DNA of 64,000 nucleotides, taken from the NCBI RefSeq assembly GCF_013019105.1, contig NZ_BLTE01000005.1:62001-126000 (forward strand), in the 5' to 3' direction. This document shows, in pieces, positions 1 to 8,925 of this stretch; positions within the stretch are counted from its first letter, which is position 1; the number at the start of each line of letters is the position of its first letter. Position numbers and translations under genes: made by a program. The DNA is from Fundidesulfovibrio magnetotacticus (lineage in GTDB: Bacteria > Desulfobacterota > Desulfovibrionia > Desulfovibrionales > Desulfovibrionaceae). The notes under the pieces were generated by a model. It saw nothing but the letters and a program-made list of their open reading frames with translations. It was not told where the DNA came from and did not search any database.

Positions 1-200
1 TGTGGGAGCAGGTGGGAGAAAAATGACAGCCAGACAGGGCTGCCGGGCCTCCGGTGGAAGACGGACGCGGGCCGGGAGCCTTTTCGATGCGGGATCATGG
101 AAAAAACCTTACCGCCCCTTGCCAGAGGGGCGTGGTGCGGATAACGTAGATTTGAAGCCGGGGATTTTTGCGCGGCGAGGCCTCAACCCCCCTACGGATC
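1..200. other. Upstream flank without a recognisable gene
   Basis: Short open frames cross this stretch, but their composition is Arg/Gly-rich and shadow-like and I see no protein family in them. It presumably holds the promoter of the HD-GYP gene that starts at 201. A weak TTGCCA / GATAAC pair at 119-145 has only a 15-bp spacer, so I do not call it. Confidence 0.4.
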
Positions 201-1217
201 ATGAGCGAGAAGCGCCAGCTTGAATCCATTGAGGATCTGGAAGAGGAATACTACCAGATCAGCCCCGACATCCTCCAAAGCTTCAACAAGTTCAGACCCC
301 CCCTGAACATCTTCAAGCTCAAGGAAGACGTCGTGCGGCTGCTCCCCTACTACCGCGTGGGCGAGCGTCTTTCCAAGGAGCAGGGAGAGGAACTGGAGAC
401 CCTGGTGCAGGACGGACTGATCTTCGTCTCGCGCGCCGACCACCCGGTCTACGTGAAGCACATCTCCTTCCAGCTCGACCTTGTGCTCATGGACCGCCAC
501 CTCACCGAGTCCGAGACCGCCGACATCTTCCAGGCCGCCCTGACCCGGCGCATGGAGGAATTCCTCGACCAGCCCGTGAAGGCCGTGGCCGACAAGATCC
601 AGGCCGACCTCATGGTGTTCACCGAATACCTCTGGCAGGACTTCAACAGGGGCAAGGCCCTCTCGCGGCGCGTGCACTCCAGGCACTCCCTGGCCTGCCA
701 CTCGGTGAACTGCGGCATGGTGGGCATGCAGGTGTTCCTCCAGACCCTGCCCGAGGAGTACCGCCAGGGCCCCAAAAACCGCCAGGCCTTCGACCGCGTC
801 TGCCTGGGCCTCTTCCTGCACGACGTGGGCATGTCGAAAATCCCGGCCTTCCTGCGCGACAAAACCCAGACCCTCTCCTCCGAGGAGCGCCAGAAGCTCC
901 TGAAGCACCCGCTGATCGGCGCGGAGATGCTGGCCAAGCTGGACCTCAAGTTCCCCGAGGTGGAACAGTGCGTGCTGGAACACCACGAACGTGTGGGAGG
1001 AAGCGGCTACCCCCGCAAGATCGCTGGGGCCGATATCTCCGACATGGGCCTGCTCTGCGCCGTGGTGGATTCCTATTGCGCCATGATCACGGAGCGCCCC
1101 TACGCCAAGGCCATGGACCCCAAGGCGGCCGCGGGCTCCCTGGGCGCGGACCCCAAGTACGATCCCCGCTACTCCAAGCAGCTCGTCCAGTATCTGATGA
1201 ACACCCGACAGATGTAG
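201..1217 (+). CDS. HD-GYP domain protein, putative cyclic-di-GMP phosphodiesterase
   Basis: 338 residues from an ATG 33 bp inside the longest frame; the upstream codons are Arg/Pro-rich and do not look coding. An N-terminal helical region (about 1-150) of unknown role precedes an HD-GYP domain. The metal-binding HD pair is at 207-208 (LHDVGMSKIP), followed by HHE at 261-263 and GSGYP at 267-271. HD-GYP enzymes hydrolyse cyclic di-GMP and so promote motility over biofilm. One deviation is seen: the usual HHERxDGxGYP reads HHERVGGSGYP, with Gly in place of the Asp. No signal peptide or membrane segment, so it should be cytoplasmic. The Shine-Dalgarno is weak. Activity is inferred from the family. 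Confidence 0.85.
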   Translation: MSEKRQLESIEDLEEEYYQISPDILQSFNKFRPPLNIFKLKEDVVRLLPYYRVGERLSKEQGEELETLVQDGLIFVSRADHPVYVKHISFQLDLVLMDRHLTESETADIFQAALTRRMEEFLDQPVKAVADKIQADLMVFTEYLWQDFNRGKALSRRVHSRHSLACHSVNCGMVGMQVFLQTLPEEYRQGPKNRQAFDRVCLGLFLHDVGMSKIPAFLRDKTQTLSSEERQKLLKHPLIGAEMLAKLDLKFPEVEQCVLEHHERVGGSGYPRKIAGADISDMGLLCAVVDSYCAMITERPYAKAMDPKAAAGSLGADPKYDPRYSKQLVQYLMNTRQM

Positions 1218-1525
1218 GGCGCCCAGGGCCGCATGGCCCGGGCTGGCGCCGGGGTGAGGGGGGGAATGTCCGCGTCCGGACCGGGCCGCGGACGCCCGGG
1301 AGCGTTCCGCCGCGGCCACGACGCGGTCAAAGCGTCGGCTCCGGCCGTCGGGCTGGGCCGGAGCGAAGGGCCCGCGCGGCCCCAGCTTGATGACAAACCC
1401 CGAAACGGGGTTTGTGGGAGCCGCTTACGGGCGGCAAAGCCGCCCTGCTTCAGGCTGCGCTTCGCGCAGGGCTGCTGAAAAAGCCCCAAAGCCGACTTAT
1501 TTCAGCAGCCACGGGCCTCCCGGCC
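1218..1525. repeat. Intergenic stretch with hairpins and a dispersed 41-bp repeat
   Basis: This 308-bp gap lies between two convergent genes. It holds a perfect 10-bp inverted repeat (1393-1402 / 1406-1415, loop AAA) and smaller GC-rich hairpins. At 1470-1510 is an imperfect palindrome beginning GGCTGCTGAAAAAG and ending CTTATTTCAGCAGCC. The last element recurs, inverted, at 25921-25960. No gene is visible. The hairpins could end transcription from either side, but none has a clean T-run. Confidence 0.6.
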
Positions 1526-2002
1526 CTACTCCATCTCCTCCCAACGCATCTGAAGGAAGAGGTCCTCGGCGGCGATCACGCCCAGCACCTTGCCGCCCTC
1601 CATCACCACGGCCCAGCGCCGCCGGGAGGTGAGCATGGCCTCCAGCACCGTGAGCAGGGGGTCCTGGGGCTTCACCACGGGCACGTCGCGCTCCACCACG
1701 TCCCCCGCGACGCGTGCGTAGCACTTGCGGCAGGTCGTACGGAACTTGCTCTCGAAGGCCGTGCCCTCCTTGAGCTTCAGCGAGTCCTCCAGTGCGCACT
1801 GCTCCAGGTAGAGCAGCAGCCACCAGGCCGTGATCACGCCGCGAAATCCGCCGTCCTCGGAGAGGATCACCGCGCAGGCCCTGTCGGGCTGCTCCTTCAT
1901 GGCGGAGCGCAGGGCCACGGCCACCTCGCGCAGGCTGTCGCCGTCCTTCGCCGTCACCATGTCGGTGCGCATCACGTCCCAGGCCCTGTCTCTCAGCAGC
2001 AT
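1526..2002 (-). CDS. CBS domain protein
   Basis: 158 residues, ATG start with GGGGGAG upstream. It contains two CBS-like segments: an N-terminal one (WDVMRTDMVTAKDGDSLREV, about 8-60, then GFRGVITAWWLL) and a C-terminal one (ERDVPVVKPQDPLLTVLEAM, about 100-155, ending KVLGVIAAEDLF). CBS pairs bind adenosyl ligands and act as energy or nucleotide sensors. Between the two is an insert with a CRKC pair. The protein is stand-alone, with no enzymatic or channel domain attached, so its partner is unknown. It is divergent from cheD, with about 95 bp between the starts. Confidence 0.8.
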   Translation of the reverse strand: MLLRDRAWDVMRTDMVTAKDGDSLREVAVALRSAMKEQPDRACAVILSEDGGFRGVITAWWLLLYLEQCALEDSLKLKEGTAFESKFRTTCRKCYARVAGDVVERDVPVVKPQDPLLTVLEAMLTSRRRWAVVMEGGKVLGVIAAEDLFLQMRWEEME

Positions 2003-2097
2003 GCTTCACTCCCCCGCGACCCTTTACCGGCCGCCCGTTTTACCGTATTCTTATATGGATGGGCCTTGCTTGAAAAGGCCCTCCGCGAGGCTTCACC

Positions 2098-2571
2098 GTG
2101 CTCAAACGCATCGTCGTCGGCATTTCCGACATGAAAATCTCCGCCAGGGCCTCCGAGGTGCTGGTGACGCACTCCCTGGGCTCCTGCCTGGGCCTGGCGG
2201 CCTGGGACGCCGGGGCCCGCGTGGGCGGACTGATCCACTGCCTGCTCCCCAAGGCCACGGGACCGGACGTGAAGAACCCCAACATGTACGTGAACGTGGG
2301 TGTCCCGGCCATGATCCGCAAGATGCTCTCCAAGGGGTGCACCAAGGAGGGCCTCGTGTTCAGGGCCGCCGGATGCGCCCGGATGCTGGGCATCCAGAAC
2401 CAGTTCGACACCGGCTCCCAGAACCTGGCCATGCTCGAAGCCCTCTTCGCCAAGAACGGCGTCAAGCTCGCCGCAAAGGACGTGGGCGGCTCCATCCCCA
2501 GGACCATGTACCTCTGCATGGATACCGGCCAGGTGACCATCACCTCCCAAGGCAAGGAGTGGCTCTTATGA
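2098..2571 (+). CDS. cheD: Chemoreceptor glutamine deamidase CheD
   Basis: 157 residues from a GTG start. CheD deamidates specific glutamines of chemoreceptors and can interact with CheC. The catalytic set of the family (Thr21, Cys27, His44 in the Thermotoga protein) is present with a three-residue offset: Thr24 and Cys30 in VTHSLGSCLG, and His47 in GLIHCLLP. Length matches the family. The stop overlaps the ATG of the next gene by 4 bp, so the HDOD gene is co-translated. CheW and a chemoreceptor that could be its partners lie near 29-31 kb. Confidence 0.93.
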   Translation: MLKRIVVGISDMKISARASEVLVTHSLGSCLGLAAWDAGARVGGLIHCLLPKATGPDVKNPNMYVNVGVPAMIRKMLSKGCTKEGLVFRAAGCARMLGIQNQFDTGSQNLAMLEALFAKNGVKLAAKDVGGSIPRTMYLCMDTGQVTITSQGKEWLL

Positions 2572-3416
2572 GCGTGCGCGAGGAAATCATCGCCCAGGCC
2601 ATGAACCTGCCCCAGATGCCCGCACCGGTGGTGCGCGTGATGAACTACCTCTCGCGCCCCGACGCCGACCTCAACGAACTGGCCAAGCTCATCGAATACG
2701 ATCCGGGCCTCACGGTGAACGTCCTGCGCATGGCCAACTCCAGCTTCTTCGGCGGGGGCGTCCAGGTGAGCACCGTGCGCGACGCCCTCTTCCGCCTGGG
2801 CACGCGCCGCGTGGTGCAGCTGGTGATCGCCTCCGGCGTGGCCCCCAACGCCCGCTCCGCCGTGGTCGGCTACGGCCTGGAAGAGGGCGAACTGTTGCGC
2901 CAGGCCATCGCCGTGGGCGTGGCCGCCGAGCTCCTGGCCGCCGAGCTCGACCTGCGCGCCCCGGACCACACCTTCACCTCCGGGCTCTTGTGCAACATCG
3001 GCAAGAAGGTGCTGGGCGGCTTCCTGGAGGTGGACGCCGGCCCCATACTGGCCATGGCCGCGCGGGAACACGTGCCCTTCGAGCAGGCCGAACGCGAGGT
3101 GCTTGGCATCGACCACGCGGAGCTGGGCGCGGAGCTTCTCAGCCGCTGGAGCCTGCCCCCGTCCATCGTGGAGTGCGTGCGCTGGCACCTGGACCCGTGC
3201 AGCGCCCCCGGATCGGACCAGGCCCTTGACCTGGTGCACGTGGGCTTCGTGCTGGCCACCATGGCCGGCATCGGCCAGGGGCTGGACGGGCTCAACTACA
3301 TGGTCTGCCAGAAAAGCTTCGAGCGGCTGAACGTGACCCCCCTGGCCATGGCCCGGACAATGGAAAAGCTCCTGGAGGCCCTGGCGGAGATCGAGGAAAT
3401 CCTCTCCAGCGTGTAG
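2568..3416 (+). CDS. HDOD domain signalling protein
   Basis: 282 residues; the ATG overlaps the cheD stop (ATGA), which fixes the start although the open frame extends far upstream. The first 200 residues match the HDOD domain: PQMPAPVVRVMNYL near the start, then DPGLTVNVLRMANSSFF, a regular helical bundle, and LLCNIGKKVLG where HD proteins carry their metal site. HDOD proteins lack the catalytic HD residues and act as signalling adaptors in motility and c-di-GMP circuits. Pairing with cheD suggests a chemotaxis or motility role, which is inference from context. Confidence 0.88.
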   Translation: MSVREEIIAQAMNLPQMPAPVVRVMNYLSRPDADLNELAKLIEYDPGLTVNVLRMANSSFFGGGVQVSTVRDALFRLGTRRVVQLVIASGVAPNARSAVVGYGLEEGELLRQAIAVGVAAELLAAELDLRAPDHTFTSGLLCNIGKKVLGGFLEVDAGPILAMAAREHVPFEQAEREVLGIDHAELGAELLSRWSLPPSIVECVRWHLDPCSAPGSDQALDLVHVGFVLATMAGIGQGLDGLNYMVCQKSFERLNVTPLAMARTMEKLLEALAEIEEILSSV

Positions 3417-3488
3417 CGCGGGAACGGCGCGCGAGGGCGCGGCGTGCGCCCCCCCGGCAGGGCGGGGAGCAAGACGTTCAGGAAGGGA

Positions 3489-4745
3489 TCAGTCGAAGTC
3501 GGCCAGGAGCGCGCCCACGTGCACGGTGTCGAAGAGCACCGTGGAGGCGTACTTGCCCCGGATGCGCCAGATGCCCTGCTGGAGCTGGTCCGAGGCGATG
3601 CCGTTGCGCAGGGCGGTGTAGGCCTCCAGGTAGGCGGCCAGGGAGTCGCAGACCTTCAGGAGCTCGCCGTCCTTGGGGTCGAAGCGGTCCTCGTTGCACT
3701 CGGCGTGGAGCTTTGAGGGAGTGACGCGCTGCACGGCCCCGTCCAGCAGGGCGCAGTCCGCGAATTCCGAGCCGATCTCCAGGCCCAGGAAGAAGGAGAG
3801 CCGCTCCACCAGCTCGCCGTAGCCGCCCCGGCGCAGGGGCGCGAGGATCACCCGCTCCAGCTCGCGCTCCTCGTATTCCTTGATGAGCGCCCCGATGGGC
3901 TCCACGGACTGCTTCACCGGGGAGATGATGTCGCGGGTGAGCAGTTCCGGCAGGTCGTGGAAGAGCCCGCCGAAGAAGTTGTTCTGGGCCCTGGCCTTGC
4001 AGGCCCCCACCGAGAGCGAGAAAAACCAGGCGTAACAGGCCACGATGTACAGGTGCCCCAGCACGCTGGTCTCGGGGATGCGCGGTGTCTGGGACCAGCG
4101 CTTCTGGAACCGGAGCTGGCCGCACACCTGGGCGAAGTGCCCCACGGGCGTGCGCCCGCCGCCGAAAAGGCCCTCGATGAGCTGGTCCACGCCATGGAGG
4201 TCCTTGTGGCGCTCCAGGCCCTTGCGGAAGGAGTCCTCGATGTCCATGAGTTCCGTGTCGTGGGGATTCATGGACTTGATGAGGTTGAACTCCCAGCCCG
4301 AGGCGTAGAGGTGGGCGGCGGCCAGGATGCGCCTGTCGAGGCCCTCCTCGCCGGGGACGCGCAGGCTGGCCTGGAGGCGCTCCCAGAAGGGCTCGCCCAG
4401 GGGGCGCACCCGGGGCTCCAGCTCCACGAGCACCCAGTCCGTGAGCTGGCGGTAGTGGGCGGGGTTCTCTTTGATCTTATAGAAGATGGGCGGCTTGATG
4501 TCGGTGATCACCAGGCGGTAGAGGTAATCGAAGATGCCGCCCTCCACGATGCGCGCGCCCAGGCGGATGCGCTCCCGCGGGTCCATGTCCCGGGTGTTGA
4601 GCGTGAAGAGCACCCAGGCCACCATCATCTTGTGGGCCTGCTTGTCCACCTCCATGAGTTCGGCCGGGCGGAGCTTGTCGTTCCAGCGTTTCATGGAGGA
4701 GCCGGAGAACACGAGCTGGAGGAGGCTTTTGCGCACGCTGGACAT
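3489..4745 (-). CDS. HD domain protein of unknown substrate
   Basis: 418 residues, no signal peptide. A central HD-type motif is visible: GHLYIVACYAWFFSLS followed by NFFGGLFHDLPELLTRDI, with His and HD in the spacing of HD_3/YfbR-like phosphohydrolases, and a later Asp in LKVCDSLAAYLEAY. Such proteins are usually nucleotidases or dNTP hydrolases, but this one is longer, with a roughly 200-residue N-terminal region containing an acidic segment (DTELMDIEDSF) and no family I recognise. It is transcribed convergently with the HDOD gene. The phosphohydrolase role is inferred from the motif only. Confidence 0.75.
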   Translation of the reverse strand: MSSVRKSLLQLVFSGSSMKRWNDKLRPAELMEVDKQAHKMMVAWVLFTLNTRDMDPRERIRLGARIVEGGIFDYLYRLVITDIKPPIFYKIKENPAHYRQLTDWVLVELEPRVRPLGEPFWERLQASLRVPGEEGLDRRILAAAHLYASGWEFNLIKSMNPHDTELMDIEDSFRKGLERHKDLHGVDQLIEGLFGGGRTPVGHFAQVCGQLRFQKRWSQTPRIPETSVLGHLYIVACYAWFFSLSVGACKARAQNNFFGGLFHDLPELLTRDIISPVKQSVEPIGALIKEYEERELERVILAPLRRGGYGELVERLSFFLGLEIGSEFADCALLDGAVQRVTPSKLHAECNEDRFDPKDGELLKVCDSLAAYLEAYTALRNGIASDQLQQGIWRIRGKYASTVLFDTVHVGALLADFD

Positions 4746-4866
4746 GGCGCAACCCTAGCCCCCCCGGGGGCAAAGCTCAAGGGGGGAAGGGGCCGCCAGC
4801 GCCGTGGCGGCCCTGGCCGGGGCGCGGCGGATTGAAGGGCATCTCCGGAAAAATCGCGCGCGGGTG

Positions 4867-4895
4867 TTGACAGGAGTCTCTCCAGCCCGTAAAGG
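4867..4895 (+). promoter_or_regulatory. Candidate sigma70 promoter of rplM-rpsI
   Basis: TTGACA at 4867-4872 is a perfect -35 hexamer, with a 17-bp spacer to TAAAGG at 4890-4895, a poor -10. It lies 36 bp before the rplM start. The -35 is convincing and the -10 is not. Confidence 0.4.
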
Positions 4896-4930
4896 ACACC
4901 TCTTCCCGATCGCATGGAGGACTTCTCGTC

Positions 4931-5356
4931 ATGAAGACATACAGCCCGAGCAGCAAGGATATCACCCGCGACTGGGTGATCGTGGACGCCTCGGAAAAGA
5001 TCCTGGGCCGCCTGGCCAGCCAGATCGCCCAGCGTCTGCGCGGCAAGCACAAACCCGAGTTCGTTCCCCATATGGACGGGGGCGATTTCGTAGTGGTGGT
5101 CAACGCCGACAAGGTGAAGGTCACCGGCCGCAAGCTCGACCAGAAAATGTACTATCGCCACAGCGGCTGGATCGGCGGCCTGAAGGAAACCGTGTTGAAA
5201 GACATGATGTCCTCCAAGCCCGACCAGGTGCTGATCAAGGCCGTGAAGGGCATGCTGCCCAAGAACCGCCTGGGCCGCCAGATGCTCAAGAAGCTCAAGG
5301 TGTACGCCGGGGCCGAGCATCCCCACGCCGCCCAGCAGCCCAAGCCCCTGGCCTAA
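4931..5356 (+). CDS. rplM: 50S ribosomal protein L13
   Basis: 141 residues, the normal length for L13 (about 142). The sequence is typical throughout: [17 protein letters not shown] near the start, [16 protein letters not shown], the [10 protein letters not shown] segment, and [16 protein letters not shown] near the end. L13 is an early-assembly protein of the large subunit. It is preceded by GGAGG and followed after 15 bp by rpsI, the conserved rplM-rpsI operon order. Nothing unusual was seen. Confidence 0.98.
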   Translation: MKTYSPSSKDITRDWVIVDASEKILGRLASQIAQRLRGKHKPEFVPHMDGGDFVVVVNADKVKVTGRKLDQKMYYRHSGWIGGLKETVLKDMMSSKPDQVLIKAVKGMLPKNRLGRQMLKKLKVYAGAEHPHAAQQPKPLA

Positions 5357-5371
5357 CACACGGAGCACGCC

Positions 5372-5764
5372 ATGAGCACCGACTTCTTCTACGGCACCGG
5401 ACGGCGCAAGACCGCCATCGCCCGCACCCGCATCAAACCCGGCACCGGGCAGATCCTGATCAACGGCCGCCCCGCCGACGAATACTTCCCCCGCCCCGCG
5501 CTGCAGGGAATCATCCGTCAGCCCTTCGCCCTCACCAGGACCCAGGGCCGCTTCGACGTGAACGCCACCCTGGACGGCGGCGGCATCTCGGGCCAGGCCG
5601 AGGCCCTGCGCCACGGCATCTCCCGCGCTCTGCTGCAGGCCGATCCCGAGCTGCGCCCCATGCTCAAGAAGGCCGGTCTGCTCACCCGCGACGCCAGGGC
5701 CAAGGAACGTAAGAAGTACGGCCAGCGCGCCGCCCGCGCCCGCTTCCAGTACTCCAAGCGTTAG
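5372..5764 (+). CDS. rpsI: 30S ribosomal protein S9
   Basis: 130 residues, the standard length. It opens with [20 protein letters not shown] and ends with the conserved basic tail ([17 protein letters not shown]) whose final Lys-Arg reaches the P-site tRNA in the ribosome. It is the second gene of the rplM-rpsI operon and is followed within 25 bp by a strong intrinsic terminator. Confidence 0.98.
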   Translation: MSTDFFYGTGRRKTAIARTRIKPGTGQILINGRPADEYFPRPALQGIIRQPFALTRTQGRFDVNATLDGGGISGQAEALRHGISRALLQADPELRPMLKKAGLLTRDARAKERKKYGQRAARARFQYSKR

Positions 5765-5787
5765 GCCTCCGGACGCATTCGCCAGAC

Positions 5788-5818
5788 AAGGGCCGTTCCC
5801 GTGGGAACGGCCCTTTTT
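5788..5818 (+). terminator. Intrinsic terminator after rpsI
   Basis: A perfect 13-bp stem (AAGGGCCGTTCCC, loop GT, then its complement) is followed directly by a T-run ending near 5818. It closes the rplM-rpsI operon. Confidence 0.9.
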
Positions 5819-5948
5819 CGCGTTGCGTTCGTCCGGCGCGGCTGACCGTCTCATCGGCAGCACGACCAGGTTCGCAACGCTGTCGTTTCGGACCGTCCTG
5901 CCTCGGACGCCGCCCAACGTGCGGCACGCGCCGCGCGGGGCGCGCGAA

Positions 5949-6677
5949 TCACTCCCCGGCGGGCTCCGCCAAGAACCGCTCGCGCGTGCCGTCCTGCTTC
6001 AGGGAACGCAACGCCTCGGCCAGCCTGGGGACCAGGGCCTCGTGGCGGCGGTTGAGATAGACGTACATCTCGCGGCGCTCCAGCACCTCGGCGCGCACGG
6101 CGGAACGCGGGATGCCCAGTTCGTCCAGGAGGAGGCCGCCCCCGAGGCGCTGGTAAATCACCGCGTCCACGCGTCCGGCGGCCAGCAGCCTGAAGAGTTC
6201 CCTGGGCCTGGCCACGCCCACGGCCTCAAGCCCCTTCAGGCGTTCCTCGATGATCTTCCAGCCCACCAGGTAGCCCACCCGGCACCCGGCAAGCCCTTTC
6301 CATCCCGTCACGTGCAGGCCCGGTTCCATGGTGAAGACCGTGAACTCCCACGTGACGGTGCTCTCAGGCACGCGCACCAGGTTGGTGTAGGTCCGGTCCA
6401 CGCCCTCCACGCGGTTGGCGTCGCCGTCGATGGTCCCGGCGTTGGCCTCCGTGATGGAACGCTCGCTGGGCAGGGTGACGAAACGAGCCTCCACGCCCGC
6501 CCGCGCGAAGGCCTCTCGCAGGAGCCGGTCCACCATGCCCAGCCCGTCCTGCCGGAAAAGGGGCGGATCGTCCCGCGCGCCCAGAACCAGCGCCGCCCCC
6601 TCACCCCGCACGGCGCAGGGCGCGAACCAGAGGGCCGGCAGAAGGGCGAGGACCATGACGGACGCTTTGCAGGGCAT
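5949..6677 (-). CDS. Periplasmic solute-binding family 3-like protein (paralogue 1)
   Basis: About 242 residues from the ATG at 6677; a start 30 bp upstream (6707) and one 21 bp downstream are also possible, and none has a clear Shine-Dalgarno. There is a hydrophobic signal peptide (VMVLALLPALWFAPCAV). The mature part follows the SBP_bac_3 pattern: a REAFARAGVEARFVTLPSERS segment, then DGDANRVEGV and GYLVGWKIIEERL. It is about 50 percent similar by eye to the next gene. There are no permease or ATPase genes beside it, so it may sense or bind a solute rather than serve an ABC importer. Confidence 0.75.
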   Translation of the reverse strand: MPCKASVMVLALLPALWFAPCAVRGEGAALVLGARDDPPLFRQDGLGMVDRLLREAFARAGVEARFVTLPSERSITEANAGTIDGDANRVEGVDRTYTNLVRVPESTVTWEFTVFTMEPGLHVTGWKGLAGCRVGYLVGWKIIEERLKGLEAVGVARPRELFRLLAAGRVDAVIYQRLGGGLLLDELGIPRSAVRAEVLERREMYVYLNRRHEALVPRLAEALRSLKQDGTRERFLAEPAGE

Positions 6678-6753
6678 GGCAGAGGTATGCCACGCGCGGG
6701 AACCCACGGCAACCGCGAACGCAACGCGGCCGGGAAGGATGTGCGTGAGGCAG

Positions 6754-7524
6754 CTAGGGGGCGGGCCGTTCTCCGGCCAGGAGGGCGGCGTGGCGGCCGT
6801 CGGCCTTCATGGCGCGCAGCGCCTGTGCCAGGGGCTCCGCGAGGGCCTCGTGGCGTCGGTTGAGATAAAGGTACATGGGGCGCACGGCCAGGGGCGGCTC
6901 CAGGGGGCGCACGCCCTGCAGGCCCAGGGTGTTCACGTAGTGCTCGCCCCCGAGGCGGTGGTAGATCACCACGTCCACCCGGCCCCCTGCCAGCAGGCGG
7001 AAGAGTTCCTCCGCCGTGGCCACCTTGGTGACGGATGCCGCGCGCAGGTTCTCCTCCACGATCTTCCAGCCCACGATGTGCCCCACGGAAAGGCGCTCCA
7101 GGTCCGCCCAGCTTTCCACGCGCACGTTCGACGACGCGGCGAAGGCCATGAACTCGTAGTTCATGTTGCTCTCGGACACGCGCACCAGGTTGGAATAGGT
7201 GGCCTCCAATCCGGCCACGCGGTTGTTGTCGCCGTCAAGCATGCCCGCATCGGCCTCGCGCAGGGAGCGCTCGCTGGGCAGGGTGACGAAGCGCGCCTCC
7301 AGCCCCGCGCGGCGGAAGGCCTCGTCGAGAATCCGGTCCAACCGCCCGTTTCCGTCGGGCTGGGAGATGGGAGGCGCGGAGGTGGCCCCGATCCGCAAGG
7401 TCTCGGCGGAGGTCTGACCCGGGAACGCGAGCAGGGCCAGGAGCAGCAACTGGAAGCGCAGAATCAGGGCCAATCCCCCCTCGGGAAGGAGAGCACGCCG
7501 GGGCGGGGAATGTATCTCATACAT
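6754..7524 (-). CDS. Periplasmic solute-binding family 3-like protein (paralogue 2)
   Basis: 256 residues from the first ATG. A TTG about 51 bp downstream, just after GAGGGGGG, would give a cleaner signal peptide (LALILRFQLLLLALLAF). The mature region repeats the blocks of the downstream gene almost word for word: RAGLEARFVTLPSERSLREA, DGDNNRVAGLEATYSNLVRV, GHIVGWKIVEENL, ELFRLLAGGRVDVVIYHRLG and MYLYLNRRHEAL. The two are therefore a tandem duplication. Function is probably binding of an amino-acid-like ligand in the periplasm. No transporter membrane subunits are adjacent. Confidence 0.78.
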   Translation of the reverse strand: MYEIHSPPRRALLPEGGLALILRFQLLLLALLAFPGQTSAETLRIGATSAPPISQPDGNGRLDRILDEAFRRAGLEARFVTLPSERSLREADAGMLDGDNNRVAGLEATYSNLVRVSESNMNYEFMAFAASSNVRVESWADLERLSVGHIVGWKIVEENLRAASVTKVATAEELFRLLAGGRVDVVIYHRLGGEHYVNTLGLQGVRPLEPPLAVRPMYLYLNRRHEALAEPLAQALRAMKADGRHAALLAGERPAP

Positions 7525-7647
7525 AATAGGTATATTTTGGCACCTTTCCGCGTGAAATTCAAGCGCGAGCGGGGCAATTGCCGAAGGGGCCGCAGGGCGC
7601 TATAGACCCTTCATGCAATCCCCCCGCCCCGATCCACGGAGCCCCGG

Positions 7648-8871
7648 ATGCTCCTGAGCCTGCGCATCGCGCTCCAGGCGCTGGCCACCCACAAGCTGCG
7701 CACGGCGCTGGCCATGCTGGGAGTGTTCCTGGGGGCGCTGGCCCTTACGGGGGTTCGCCACGTCTCCCTGGCCATGATGCGCCAGGCCGAGATCGAGGTG
7801 GAGAAGCTCGGCCCAAACCTCTTCGCGGTGATGGCCGGCCAGGTGCGCTTCACCCGCGACGGCGGGGCGCGCACCGCCGGAGGCGCGGCCACCTTCCAGT
7901 TCGAGGATTCCCTGGCGCTCATGCGCTCGCTGCCCGGGGTGATGAAGGGCGTGCCCGTGGTGCTGCGCACCATGCCCATCCGCGCGGGCAACACCAAGGT
8001 GGCCTGCCAGATGGTGGCCACCTGGCCGGACTACCCCCAGGTGCGCAGCTTCCAGCCCGACAGAGGCCGCTTCTTCACCTGGGAAGAGGAGCGCGAAAAG
8101 GCCAAGGTGGTGGTGCTTGGCCTGAAGATCGCCCAGCGCCTCTTCGGAGACCCCGAGAAGGCCCTGGGCCAGACTGTCACGGTCTACCGGGCCGGGCTCA
8201 CGGTGGTGGGCGTCATGGAGGAGAAGGGCTCGGACATCTCCGGCACGGACCAGGACGAGCAGGTCTTCGTGCCCGTCTCCACCTACATGCGGCGCATGGC
8301 CAACCAGACGTGGGTGACGGGAGTGTTCATGCAGATGGCCGACGGCACGGACTTCGCGCGCATCAAGCGCGAGGCCCAGTCGTTCATGCGCCAGCGCCAC
8401 AACATCACGGGCGGCAAACGCGACGACTTCTCGGTGCTCACGGCCGAGGACACCATGCAGCTCAAGCAGCAGGCCCTGGACCTGGTGGCCGTGCTGGGGC
8501 TCATCAGTTCCAGCCTGTCCTTCGCGGTGGGGGGGCTGGGCATCCTTTCCATCATGATCCTCCTGGTGCGCGCCAGGAGGCTGGAGATCGGCGTGCGCCG
8601 GGCCATGGGCGCCAGGCGGCGCGACATCATCCGTCAGTTCCTGCTGGAATCGGGCGTGATGAGCATGGCCGGGGGCGCGGCCGGGGTGGCGGCTGCCATG
8701 GGGCTGCTCACGGTGGTGTACGCCCTCGGCAACTTCCCCTACGTCTACGACGCCTGGCTCATCGCGCAGGCCCTGGCGGGCTCGGCCCTGCTGGGCTTCG
8801 TGGCCGGGGCCTATCCGGCCTGGCAGGCCGCCAACGTGGAGGTGCTCCACGTGCTGCGCGACCGCCAGTAG
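7648..8871 (+). CDS. ABC transporter permease, MacB/FtsX family
   Basis: 407 residues. The layout is that of MacB-type permeases: one N-terminal membrane helix (LRTALAMLGVFLGALALTG), a periplasmic domain of about 230 residues, then three C-terminal helices (LGLISSSLSFAVGGLGILSIMILL, a second around 340-360, and LAGSALLGFVAGAYPAW). The signature RRLEIGVRRAMGARRRDIIRQFLLES sits in the loop after the second helix. Such permeases work as mechanotransmitters with a cytoplasmic ATPase and often an adaptor protein. Neither gene is next to it, so its ATPase must be encoded elsewhere. Only GGAG is seen as ribosome binding site. Confidence 0.88.
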   Translation: MLLSLRIALQALATHKLRTALAMLGVFLGALALTGVRHVSLAMMRQAEIEVEKLGPNLFAVMAGQVRFTRDGGARTAGGAATFQFEDSLALMRSLPGVMKGVPVVLRTMPIRAGNTKVACQMVATWPDYPQVRSFQPDRGRFFTWEEEREKAKVVVLGLKIAQRLFGDPEKALGQTVTVYRAGLTVVGVMEEKGSDISGTDQDEQVFVPVSTYMRRMANQTWVTGVFMQMADGTDFARIKREAQSFMRQRHNITGGKRDDFSVLTAEDTMQLKQQALDLVAVLGLISSSLSFAVGGLGILSIMILLVRARRLEIGVRRAMGARRRDIIRQFLLESGVMSMAGGAAGVAAAMGLLTVVYALGNFPYVYDAWLIAQALAGSALLGFVAGAYPAWQAANVEVLHVLRDRQ

Positions 8872-8925
8872 CAAGACTTCGCCAGCGCCCAGGGCCAGCG
8901 CCGGTCGTCCCTTTCGCGGGACGGC

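Noticed and set aside
2-223. Short open frame at the window start
   Set aside because: Arg/Gly-rich, overlaps the start of the HD-GYP gene, no recognisable protein or ribosome binding site.
7535-7560. A sigma54-like promoter (TGGCACCTTTCCGCG) before the MacB-type permease
   Set aside because: The GG to GC spacing does not match the -24/-12 requirement and the -12 half is absent.
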